Source: an uncultured bacterium (GTDB lineage Bacteria > Cyanobacteriota > Vampirovibrionia > Gastranaerophilales > Gastranaerophilaceae). Taken from it: a stretch of DNA of 18,007 nucleotides. Of this stretch, positions 5,551 through 13,514 are shown piece after piece. The first letter of the stretch is position 1. The number at the start of each line of letters is the position of its first letter. A program made the position numbers and the translations under genes. Where the stretch lies: positions 1 to 18,007 of the forward strand of contig URRM01000029.1 in assembly GCA_900550295.1 (NCBI GenBank). The letters run 5' to 3'. A model generated the notes under the pieces. The model had not been told where the DNA came from. It searched no databases and worked only from the letters and a program-made list of their open reading frames with translations.

Positions 5551-6876
5551 CTATGCAGCTTTTTTGCTTTCAGCTTCTAATTCTGCATTTAATTCCTTAA
5601 CTAAGTCTTTTACAACTTCTTCAGTAGTTCTACCTTCTTTAGGAATTTGGAATGCTGCTGCGTTTTTGTGTCCACCACCGTTGTATTTTCTAGCAATTTC
5701 TGAAACGTCGTGATTTCTGCTTCTGATAGAAATTGCTGCAGCGCCACCGAATTCAGCAACTTTGAAACCAACTTCAACACCTTCAAGTTCAGGTAATCTA
5801 CCGCATACATTTTTTACTGCATCTTTACCTTCTTGAGCAAAGCCTGCATCTTTACAAGCTTTTTTAGCTGCTTTAATATCTGCATCTTCAATTAAATAAG
5901 CAATCTTGCCATTGTCTGAATATTGAATTTTATCTAATGCCATTTTTTCAGCTTCTAATACAACTTTTGGAGTGTTGCCTAGAGCGTTCAAGTTAACTTC
6001 TCTATTTACAACGCCAGCTTTCATTAATAATGCTGCATCTTCAAATGTAATAGCATCTTTTGCGTATTTGAAACATCCTGTATCAGTTAGCATGCCTGTG
6101 TACATTGCATCTTTTGCTTCTTTTCTTAATTCTTCAGGTTTTAATCCTAAAGGTTCAACGAATTGCATTGCAATTTCAGCAGCTGCTGGAAGTGAATCAT
6201 CAATTAAGTTTGCAGTTCTGGCAAATTTGTTATTAAACACTTTACCGTATTTTTCATTAAATTCTTCTTTGTATGGGTGGTGGTCAATTTTAAAAGTATA
6301 GTTTGCTTTATTAAATACACCTTTTCTATAGTCCGGAGCCATTAATTTTGTTTCAGAACAGTCACAAGAAATAGCTAAATCGTATTTGCCATATTTTTCT
6401 GCAGCTGCATTTGCTTGTTCAGGTTTACCCGGTTTATGTACAATAACGTTTACGTTTGGATTTGTATTTAAGTAGTCATAGTGACTTGGGAAGTTATTGC
6501 CGAATACATACAAATCAACTTTTTTACCTGTTGCTTGGTTAATTAAGTTTGCCATAGCAAATGTAGTACCAAAGCTATCACCATCAGGAGATGTGTGACC
6601 TGAAATGGCAATCTTTTGTACTTTCGGATCTTTTATAATCTTTGCCATTTTCTCAATGGTTTCTTTATTATGTGCTTCAGGAGCCCAACCCGTAAAAGAA
6701 ACAGCTAAAGAGTGGTTTCTAGGTTTTACTTGACTTCTACCCAAGGCACTCATTTGATCTAAAGCGCTATATTTTAATTCAGGCTTAATGTCTGCTTGCG
6801 CATTGTTTACAACAGTTGATTTTGCTGTGAAATTGTAACCACTTGTTCTTACTGCATTAATAGCATTTACGTTCAT
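5551..6876 (-). CDS. DHH/DHHA1 phosphoesterase (NrnA-like) with N-terminal extension
   Basis: 441 residues, longer than usual NrnA proteins (about 310-340). The DHH domain (about 85-240) has motif I GHTSPDGDS (93-101, with H94, D98, D100), D172, the DHH triad D198-H199-H200 and D265. The DHHA1 domain ends in GGGHKNAAAF (400-409), the substrate-binding glycine-rich motif. All metal-binding residues are present, so nano-RNA or cyclic-dinucleotide/pAp hydrolysis is plausible; the exact substrate cannot be read from sequence. Residues 1-66 are an added low-complexity segment with two related patches, YNFTAK (14-19) and VSFTGW (59-64), and no hydrophobic signal peptide. GGAG lies 8-9 bases before the ATG. 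The gene stands alone between two terminators. Confidence 0.85.
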   Translation of the reverse strand: MNVNAINAVRTSGYNFTAKSTVVNNAQADIKPELKYSALDQMSALGRSQVKPRNHSLAVSFTGWAPEAHNKETIEKMAKIIKDPKVQKIAISGHTSPDGDSFGTTFAMANLINQATGKKVDLYVFGNNFPSHYDYLNTNPNVNVIVHKPGKPEQANAAAEKYGKYDLAISCDCSETKLMAPDYRKGVFNKANYTFKIDHHPYKEEFNEKYGKVFNNKFARTANLIDDSLPAAAEIAMQFVEPLGLKPEELRKEAKDAMYTGMLTDTGCFKYAKDAITFEDAALLMKAGVVNREVNLNALGNTPKVVLEAEKMALDKIQYSDNGKIAYLIEDADIKAAKKACKDAGFAQEGKDAVKNVCGRLPELEGVEVGFKVAEFGGAAAISIRSRNHDVSEIARKYNGGGHKNAAAFQIPKEGRTTEEVVKDLVKELNAELEAESKKAA

Positions 6877-6927
6877 TTTTTAAACTCCAAGATTAATAAA
6901 TTGATTGATACTGATACAAGCACCGTC

Positions 6928-6960
6928 AAAAAAAAAATTGCCAGCATGACCGGCAATTTT
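6928..6960 (-). terminator. Intrinsic terminator of glgA
   Basis: On the minus strand AAAATTGCC pairs with GGCAATTTT (stem arms 6952-6960 and 6934-6942, loop 6943-6951), followed by a run of ten T residues (6937-6928, the first of which also pair). It lies about 60 bp past the glgA stop codon. Confidence 0.85.
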
Positions 6961-7017
6961 AAGTAAATTTTTACAAATGTTAATATTGTAAAAAGTACAA
7001 TATATCTGCTATTTTAA

Positions 7018-8466
7018 CTATTTATTTAATAAACCATGGTATAAATCCATATATTTTTTAGCGCTAACTTTCCAACTGAAATCTGTAGTCATAGCGTTCT
7101 TTTGCATATGTTCAAATCCTTTATGGTCATTTTTGTAAACTCCTAATGCGTAGTATAGAGCTTCTTTCATGTCCCAACCGTTGTAGCGCCAGAATTTGAA
7201 TCCGTTTGCTTCTTCTTTTGGAGTACCTGTAACTGTGTCATCTAAACCACCAGTGGCTCTAACTACAGGTAAGGAACCATAACGCATTGCTATTAATTGG
7301 CTTAAGCCACATGGCTCAAATTTAGAAGGCATTAAGAACATATCAGAACCTGCGTACATTAAATTGGCAAGTTTAGCATTATAACCTATTTCTGCACGAA
7401 TGTTTGAAGTACTGTTTGATAACCAAATAAATAAGTCTTCATACGCTTTTGCACCAGAGCCTAAAAATACAAAATCAGCCGGCATATTCATTAATTCAGA
7501 TTGTTCTGCACGAATTAAATCAATACCTTTTTGGTCAACCAATCTTGAAATTAATGCAATTAACGGTCTGTCAGGATTGTATGCTAATCCAAAATGTTCG
7601 CAAACCGCTTTTTTATTTTCTTGTTTCTTTTTGATTGAACGTGCATCGTAATTTTTAACTAATGCTTTATCTTTTTTAGGATCGAATACTGTATAATCAA
7701 TACCATTTAGAATGCCATGAATCTTGTGGTGGTTCATTCTTAGTGTATAATCCATGCCTTCACCAAATTCCGGTGTTAGAATCTCCTGCGCATATTTTGG
7801 TGAAACAACAAGGATTGCATCTGAGTAGTTTATAGCACCTTTAACCCAGTTAACCATGCCATAGTGCTCTAAGCCCCATTCATTAAATACGATATCTTTT
7901 CTCATATTGGCAAAGTCTAAAATGTCTTCATGCCATATACCTTGATATGCTAAGTTATGAATTTGGAACACTGTTTTTGCTTGATTCCAAAATTCGTCAT
8001 ATTTGTAGTTTGCTTCAATAAACATTGGTATCATTGCAGTGTGCCAATCGTTAACATGTACGATATCAGCTTTAAAGTTTAGTGCTTTTGCATATTCTAA
8101 AACTGCAAGTGAGAAAGCAACATATCTTTCGTGTTCATATCTTGTGTCTAAATATTTAGGATATACTTCTTTAAAACAACCAAAATACCATTCGTTTTCA
8201 ATAAAGAATACGTTTATTTTTGTGTCAGGTAATTTGCAGTAATGAAGTTTAAATTTATGCCCTTGGTTCCCAAATGTAATCCACATTTCAGAATTTGGAT
8301 ATTCTTTTATGTCAAATTTATCTTTATCAATACATCCATGTAAAGGTGTAAAGATTGCAATTTCAGCTTTTTTCTCAATATATTTTGGTAAACTCCCCAT
8401 AACGTCGGCTAATCCACCAACTTTAGAAAATGGTGCTACTTCAGCTGCTGCAAATAATACTTTCAT
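7018..8466 (-). CDS. glgA: Glycogen (starch) synthase, GT5 family
   Basis: 482 residues, the usual length. It transfers glucose from ADP-glucose to the growing alpha-1,4-glucan. The N-terminal nucleotide-sugar binding motif K15-VGGLADV (15-22) and the C-terminal GT-B motifs are intact: R308 and K313 for phosphate binding, and SKFEPCGLSQL (381-391) with E384. AGGGGG precedes the ATG. Only 10 bp separate it from the 1115-residue gene upstream, so the two are probably co-transcribed from the promoter at 11831-11858. No other glycogen gene (glgB, glgC, glgP) is in the window. Confidence 0.95.
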   Translation of the reverse strand: MKVLFAAAEVAPFSKVGGLADVMGSLPKYIEKKAEIAIFTPLHGCIDKDKFDIKEYPNSEMWITFGNQGHKFKLHYCKLPDTKINVFFIENEWYFGCFKEVYPKYLDTRYEHERYVAFSLAVLEYAKALNFKADIVHVNDWHTAMIPMFIEANYKYDEFWNQAKTVFQIHNLAYQGIWHEDILDFANMRKDIVFNEWGLEHYGMVNWVKGAINYSDAILVVSPKYAQEILTPEFGEGMDYTLRMNHHKIHGILNGIDYTVFDPKKDKALVKNYDARSIKKKQENKKAVCEHFGLAYNPDRPLIALISRLVDQKGIDLIRAEQSELMNMPADFVFLGSGAKAYEDLFIWLSNSTSNIRAEIGYNAKLANLMYAGSDMFLMPSKFEPCGLSQLIAMRYGSLPVVRATGGLDDTVTGTPKEEANGFKFWRYNGWDMKEALYYALGVYKNDHKGFEHMQKNAMTTDFSWKVSAKKYMDLYHGLLNK

Positions 8467-8476
8467 TTAAACCCCC

Positions 8477-11400
8477 TTATTTAAAATTTAATTTGTACTT
8501 TTCTGCAATTTGTTTAGCTTGATTATAACAGAAATTTGCTTGTGTGTCTTCTTTTTTTATTTTTAATACTTTTGCGTGTAATAATTTGAATAGCATAAGT
8601 ATTAACATATTGGTATTTGATTGTTTTTCTAGCTCTACAATAGCATTAGTAATTAAACCAAAAGCTGTGTTAATATCGTTATTAACTACAGCCATTTCAG
8701 CAATTGAGTACCAAGCTAAATATGTAATATTTTTTAAACCGTTGTTTTGTGATGTTTCAAGTACGCTATTATAGATTGAAGAAGCCTTTTTGTAACTTTC
8801 AAGTTTAAAGTATGAATGTCCAATCATAAGGTCGCAGAAAAGTTCTAACTGATTTAAGTTATTTGCTTTTGCGCCTAATTTTGCGTGGTATATTTTTATG
8901 GCAAATGCATTAGAATCTCCTGATTTTCTAGAGAATGCATCAATTACATTAAATAAAAACTTAGCAAATTTTTCATTTTCATTTGGTTGTTTGTTTATAT
9001 CAAAATTAAATGGCTTACCATGTAAAAGATTATCTATATCTACAAAGTATTTATAAGAATCAGGTAGATTACCTAAAACTTTTTCTGCGACTTCGCAGAA
9101 TTGGAATGTGTTTGTTTTTAATTGCAACACTTTAGCAAAGATTACGTAACCTGTAGCATCTACAAGTAAATCATTAAATTGTTTATCTGAAATTGCTTTC
9201 GGTTTTACCGCATCTATTGGATTTGTTGCCAAAATATTAAATAAATCATCACCAAGAGTTATACAATCTTCCAGGTCACCAACATTAAATAAAATTTCGA
9301 TTTTAATTAACGAAATTAAAAAAGCCGTGATACTGAAATCTGGATTTTGTGGGTTTATGCCTGAATTTTCAAGTCTTGATAAAATTTTATGCGACATTAA
9401 TAATGCATGTGTGTAGTTTCCTGAAATTAAACATCCTTGCATAATTTTGTTGCATAAATTTATAACCTTTTTGTCTTGCAATTCTTTTTCTAGATTATCT
9501 AATATAATTTGTGTTATATTTTCAATTTTTTCAGGCGTGTATTTGTATAGCAAATTAGCAATGTTTTCGTACACTTCCATTTTGTATTCTTCAATTGATT
9601 TTACAGATGAATCATTTATATTGTTATCTAATAATTTTAAGAAACGAAGGCTACAATTCAAATATGCACTGAAATCACCAAGAGAGCGGTTAATATTTGA
9701 TAAGTTTTCCCACTGAACAAACTCATTTTTGCTACTTTCTATTAGTGAGTATAATTTGGCTAAAACCGGATGAGCTGCATTTTCCTTGAAACAGTACATT
9801 ACCAAGTAGTTTGCAATTGAACGCTTTTCTTCATATGTCATTAGTTTTATTGCATTGTCATAATATAAATTATAATTTTGTACTTGAATTAGCCCGTTAC
9901 TGTTATAAATGAAACCTTTGTTGTCTAAATATTGTAAATAATCATCGGTTTGAGGTAAGTTAAACAGTTTTATAGACTTAATATCAAGCTGTGGACCTAT
10001 TAAAAGCAAACAAGAGAACAGTTTAAATAGGTTTTCATCCAATGATTTTAAGAACATTAATCTTTTCTGTATTAGTTCATCTAGCGTTGTTGGAAAAACA
10101 ACAGTTGTTGTGTCTTTTATTTCAAAAGAACCCTTTTTAACCTCAAAAACACCTAAATCAAGCAAATGTAACAAAGCGTGAATAAAGTACATTTGTGAGC
10201 CTCTGGCGTTCTTAGATATTTTTTGCATATAAAAAGAATCCAAAATATTTTTGCAAAGTGTTGCGTTACCTTCTATAAGAGTCTTTATAGGTGTAGGTTT
10301 TAATGTTATCTCACAATATTCTTGTTTTCTTAATAAGAAGTGTGCCGGTTTATGCAAGCTAAAATCTTTGCTGGCAAACATTAAGTAGCTTATGTCGTAT
10401 TGATCAAATTTTTTCAATAGAATTTGAAATAATTCAAACGATGTGTCGTCCATTTTTTCAATGTTTTCAATAAAGATTAATGTGTTTTTCATTTTTGAAA
10501 TTAGAGTTTCAAAAATTTCAAATAAGCCATAACGAACATCTTCAGGATGCGGAAATTCCCTAGTGTTAAGGTTTATCATGTCTTTGACAAAATTAGATTC
10601 ATCAATTCCCATAAACGGCGCAAAGTTATTTTGTTCTTTAGTTTTACCCGTAATGCTATAACCGTATATTCCTGAAATTAAATCATAGAAGAAACCGTAA
10701 GGTTTATACTTCATATCATCATAGCAAGTAACTTTTAATATTTGGTTAAAGATATTGTTAGTTTTTATTTTATCAAGTACTTCAATCGTTCTTGGACTAT
10801 ATTCTTTTTTGCCTTTTACTACAAGAATATTCTTTTTCTTGGCCATTAAACGCTGTGCTATTTCACTTCCTAAGCCTTGTGTGATAGATTTAGCAAAATT
10901 GCAGTGAATTTCATCAAAATCAATACCGTTTATGTCGTAAATAGAATCTTCTTCATCCAGAATTTCTTGTTGGGTTTCTAATATATTAGGTATTTTTATT
11001 TCTTCTGTATTTTCTTCGATTTTTTCTTCTTGGTTTATCAAATTTGATAAATCCATTTCGTATAAGAAAATAGTCTGATTTTTAACTCTTGTCATGCCAA
11101 TAGATGTCATTGGATATTCATTTCCGACAACTTCGTAGATACTACTGTCTGTAATTAATTGTAAACTTTGCAAGAGTTTTTTAGTTTGAATATTTTGATA
11201 TAAAAGTTGAATGTTTACACCTGATTTGTAATCTTCATTTGTGGCATAAGCATTTCTTTTAAGTATTGCAATGTTGCACTTTAGTTGTGCATCTTTTACT
11301 TTTGTTAATTTGAAGTTAAGTTGAGTTATCAAATTTAATAATTCAATTGCAGATTTTACCGCATTTATTGCGGATACAGCGTAGGTATAATCCTTGTTAA

Positions 11401-11824
11401 ATCTTATAATATGAGTATTACCAATAATTTGGCGCTTTAAACCAATAGATTTTACATAATCGTAAATGAGTGCATTTAGTTTTTCTTTGAACTTATTAAA
11501 TAATTGATTTGAACCTAAAATTCTTGGCATGTCATCAAGATTAGGAAAATCAATAGATAGGCAAGCAAATTCGTCAATGTTTGAACCTTGAAGGATTGCA
11601 CTAACATTTGTATCAAATCCGCATTTGGAACACTTCCTTGCTATTGTTTGATTTATTTTTCCGCAATTATGGCATTTATTAACTATAACAAATCCGCATT
11701 TGTGGCATGTGTTAGTCTTATTTACGGTATTACAAATTGGGCAAACAAGTTTTAACACTTTTTTGCAATTAGGACAAACTAACGTGTTTTCATCTATTTT
11801 ATAACCACACTTTGGACATTCCAT
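8477..11824 (-). CDS. Zinc-ribbon, cyclase-like, STAND/AAA ATPase and TPR multidomain protein
   Basis: 1115 residues counted from ATG 11824. (1) Residues 3-68 hold six CxxC pairs (C3/6, 17/20, 28/31, 40/43, 51/54, 65/68), enough for three zinc ribbons. (2) Residues about 84-256 resemble a class III nucleotide cyclase domain, but the second metal-site motif is GNT (135-137) instead of GDG, so it is probably inactive. (3) Residues about 305-640 resemble the AAA_16/STAND module of soluble adenylyl-cyclase-type proteins: the Walker A region (337-346, GKKEYSPRTI) has lost the GxxxxGK[ST] pattern, the Walker B-like strand is TLIFIENIEKMDD (448-460), and a winged-helix-like LDELIQKRL segment starts at 581. 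(4) The rest is helical and TPR-like (clearest about 990-1110). It is likely a cytoplasmic regulatory scaffold. A TTG 15 bases upstream (11839) is rejected because it precedes the -10 box. Domain calls are by eye. Confidence 0.75.
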   Translation of the reverse strand: MECPKCGYKIDENTLVCPNCKKVLKLVCPICNTVNKTNTCHKCGFVIVNKCHNCGKINQTIARKCSKCGFDTNVSAILQGSNIDEFACLSIDFPNLDDMPRILGSNQLFNKFKEKLNALIYDYVKSIGLKRQIIGNTHIIRFNKDYTYAVSAINAVKSAIELLNLITQLNFKLTKVKDAQLKCNIAILKRNAYATNEDYKSGVNIQLLYQNIQTKKLLQSLQLITDSSIYEVVGNEYPMTSIGMTRVKNQTIFLYEMDLSNLINQEEKIEENTEEIKIPNILETQQEILDEEDSIYDINGIDFDEIHCNFAKSITQGLGSEIAQRLMAKKKNILVVKGKKEYSPRTIEVLDKIKTNNIFNQILKVTCYDDMKYKPYGFFYDLISGIYGYSITGKTKEQNNFAPFMGIDESNFVKDMINLNTREFPHPEDVRYGLFEIFETLISKMKNTLIFIENIEKMDDTSFELFQILLKKFDQYDISYLMFASKDFSLHKPAHFLLRKQEYCEITLKPTPIKTLIEGNATLCKNILDSFYMQKISKNARGSQMYFIHALLHLLDLGVFEVKKGSFEIKDTTTVVFPTTLDELIQKRLMFLKSLDENLFKLFSCLLLIGPQLDIKSIKLFNLPQTDDYLQYLDNKGFIYNSNGLIQVQNYNLYYDNAIKLMTYEEKRSIANYLVMYCFKENAAHPVLAKLYSLIESSKNEFVQWENLSNINRSLGDFSAYLNCSLRFLKLLDNNINDSSVKSIEEYKMEVYENIANLLYKYTPEKIENITQIILDNLEKELQDKKVINLCNKIMQGCLISGNYTHALLMSHKILSRLENSGINPQNPDFSITAFLISLIKIEILFNVGDLEDCITLGDDLFNILATNPIDAVKPKAISDKQFNDLLVDATGYVIFAKVLQLKTNTFQFCEVAEKVLGNLPDSYKYFVDIDNLLHGKPFNFDINKQPNENEKFAKFLFNVIDAFSRKSGDSNAFAIKIYHAKLGAKANNLNQLELFCDLMIGHSYFKLESYKKASSIYNSVLETSQNNGLKNITYLAWYSIAEMAVVNNDINTAFGLITNAIVELEKQSNTNMLILMLFKLLHAKVLKIKKEDTQANFCYNQAKQIAEKYKLNFK

Positions 11825-11830
11825 TCTTAA

Positions 11831-11858
11831 ATTATACAATTAATTTGTTAAAAATCAA
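11831..11858 (-). promoter_or_regulatory. Promoter of the zinc-ribbon/STAND gene
   Basis: On the minus strand TTGATT (11858-11853) and a perfect TATAAT (11836-11831) are 16 bp apart. Only six bases separate the -10 box from the ATG at 11824, so transcription should start at or next to the start codon, giving a leaderless mRNA. This fits the lack of any Shine-Dalgarno sequence there. Confidence 0.6.
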
Positions 11859-11884
11859 TTTATTTAGTATAATCATGATATAAT
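11845..11884 (+). promoter_or_regulatory. Promoter(s) of the stator-like operon
   Basis: TTGTTA (11845-11850) and TATAAT (11868-11873) are 17 bp apart. A second -10, TATAAT (11879-11884) with the extended TGA (11876-11878), follows closely. The -35 region overlaps that of the divergent minus-strand promoter (11853-11858), so the two directions may compete or share a regulator. Confidence 0.6.
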
Positions 11885-11900
11885 TTTTAAAGAGGTGGAT

Positions 11901-12812
11901 ATGAATATAATAAAATTTGTTTTTGACCCAGCTGTTATAATTATTTTTGCCACATTTGTGTCAACTATAGTTTTCTGTGTTCAAAAATTTTCATATGTTA
12001 ACAAAAATTTGTTATGGTTAGGTTCTTTTTTGAGTAAGTTTAAAAAAACAGACCTATCTTACAGATTTGGTGAATTTGACAAAGTAATTTCACAAAATAA
12101 TTATGTTTCAAGCGCTTGGCAAGAATTCAGAAATACATTAGTTTTTTCAGAATCTGTAGCTTTAAAAAAACAAGATAATTCAGTCGCTTACCAAAATGTT
12201 TCTCAAGCTGTAAACAGTATACAAACAACGGTTGATCCTTTATATTTTTTCAATGAAGAATCATTGGTTACATCAAAATATAACAGTAAATTTATTCAAA
12301 TAGCTCCAACATTATTAACAGGTATGGGACCATTATTCACCTTCTTAAATATTGCTGTCGCTTTTACAAAAGTTGATTTTTCAACTCAAGAATCAACAAT
12401 TACTTCAGTTGCCGGATTGATGGGTAGTATGCAAATTGCTGCATTATGTTCAGTACTTGCTGTAGGTGCTTCTTTGATTTTTATGCTTTTTGAAAAATTA
12501 TATTACAACAAGATGTGTAAACAACCGTTGTTAGTAGTTCAAGAAGCAATGTACTCTTTATTTGACAATATATCTTCTGAAAAGTTTTTGATTGAATTGT
12601 TGAAGGAAACTAAAATTCAAAATAGTAATTTAACAGGTTTGTTGACATCTTTACCAAATCAATTCAAAGATGCTTTAGACCAAAGTTTGTCAAAGGCAAT
12701 TGTTCCTTATATGGAAAATTTATTATTTGGGGTAAATAACTTAAAAGCAGCACTAAAAGAGATTAAAACTCAACCCAAAAACAGTGGTGATGTTGTAGAC
12801 GATTTATTTTAA
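11901..12812 (+). CDS. MotA/TolQ/ExbB-family channel subunit, ZorA-like
   Basis: 303 residues from ATG 11901; AGAGG (11891-11895) lies 5 bases upstream, so a GTG at 11895 inside it is rejected. Three membrane segments are visible at about 8-28, 132-156 and 176-198, the topology of ExbB/TolQ/ZorA, with a cytoplasmic loop between TM1 and TM2 and a helical C-terminal tail (about 200-303). The APTLLTGMGPLFTFLNIAV segment (135-153) is the family's pore-lining pattern. Together with the OmpA-domain partner 12 bp downstream it should form an ion-driven stator in the inner membrane. The tail is far shorter than that of classical Zorya ZorA. No flagellar, Tol or Ton genes are nearby. Family level is fairly certain, the biological role is not. 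Confidence 0.75.
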   Translation: MNIIKFVFDPAVIIIFATFVSTIVFCVQKFSYVNKNLLWLGSFLSKFKKTDLSYRFGEFDKVISQNNYVSSAWQEFRNTLVFSESVALKKQDNSVAYQNVSQAVNSIQTTVDPLYFFNEESLVTSKYNSKFIQIAPTLLTGMGPLFTFLNIAVAFTKVDFSTQESTITSVAGLMGSMQIAALCSVLAVGASLIFMLFEKLYYNKMCKQPLLVVQEAMYSLFDNISSEKFLIELLKETKIQNSNLTGLLTSLPNQFKDALDQSLSKAIVPYMENLLFGVNNLKAALKEIKTQPKNSGDVVDDLF

Positions 12813-12824
12813 GGTTTATAAATA

Positions 12825-13514
12825 ATGATAAGAGGTCGATTAACAAATTCAAATAACGAAGTTCAGGAAAACGTATTCTGGATTACAATGACAGACTTAT
12901 TGTTAGGTTTGGCTGTTATTTTTATCGTGTTATTTGTCTTAGCTATGACAGGGTTTACACAAGCTAAACTTCAAGAACAACATTTAAAGTCTGAAGTAGC
13001 AAAAGATTTAGCTCAAGAGCTTAATTCGAAAAATATTTATGCACAAGTCGATTTGTCATCTGGCATCGTAAAATTGTCTGATTTACAGTTGTTTGAACTC
13101 GGAAGCTATCAATTATCGAACGATGGAAAAGCCTTTCTTAATAAATTTATTCCAATTTATTTGAATGCAGTTTATTCAAATCCAAAAATTGCAGATAAAG
13201 TTGTAAATATTGTTATTCAAGGGCATACAGATTCTCAATCTTTTGCCGGCGTATCTTCAAAAGACTTACAATTTATAAAAAATATGGAGTTGTCAACTCA
13301 ACGTGCAAATGAAGTTGCTAAATATATGTTCTATACTCCTTACAACAAAGCTTATAGTGCAAAATTACATAAAATGTTGGTTGTAGAAGGTAAAAGTTTT
13401 TCTCAACCTGTATTAGTTAATGGTAAGGAAGATTACGATAAAAGTAGACGTGTAGAATTACAATTAGTTGTAAAAAACTCTAATTTACAAGATTTTATGG
13501 GGCTAGTTAAATAA
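12825..13514 (+). CDS. MotB/ZorB-like protein with OmpA domain
   Basis: 229 residues. One N-terminal membrane helix (about 19-43) carries an aspartate, D24, in FWITMTDLLLGL, at the position of the ion-binding Asp of MotB and ZorB. A short linker leads to an OmpA/MotB peptidoglycan-binding domain (about 75-218) with GHTDS (133-137), STQRANEVAKYM (157-168) and the SRRVEL motif (207-212). It would anchor the stator to peptidoglycan. The OmpA domain separates it from ExbD/TolR, which lack one. AAGG overlapping the upstream stop is the ribosome binding site, and its stop overlaps the next ATG by one base (TAATG), so the operon is tightly coupled. Confidence 0.85.
   Translation: MIRGRLTNSNNEVQENVFWITMTDLLLGLAVIFIVLFVLAMTGFTQAKLQEQHLKSEVAKDLAQELNSKNIYAQVDLSSGIVKLSDLQLFELGSYQLSNDGKAFLNKFIPIYLNAVYSNPKIADKVVNIVIQGHTDSQSFAGVSSKDLQFIKNMELSTQRANEVAKYMFYTPYNKAYSAKLHKMLVVEGKSFSQPVLVNGKEDYDKSRRVELQLVVKNSNLQDFMGLVK

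Noticed and set aside
5972..6301. 109-residue plus-strand open frame inside the DHH gene
   Set aside because: Antisense shadow; the sense frame carries all catalytic motifs.
6877..6929. Promoter of the DHH gene starting at TTGACG (6929-6924)
   Set aside because: The -35 is good, but no acceptable -10 lies 16-18 bp downstream on the minus strand.
11901..13514. Complete Zorya anti-phage system
   Set aside because: No ZorC, ZorD or ZorE-type effector gene is adjacent; the neighbours are DUF711 and an unknown small protein, so only the stator-like pair can be claimed.
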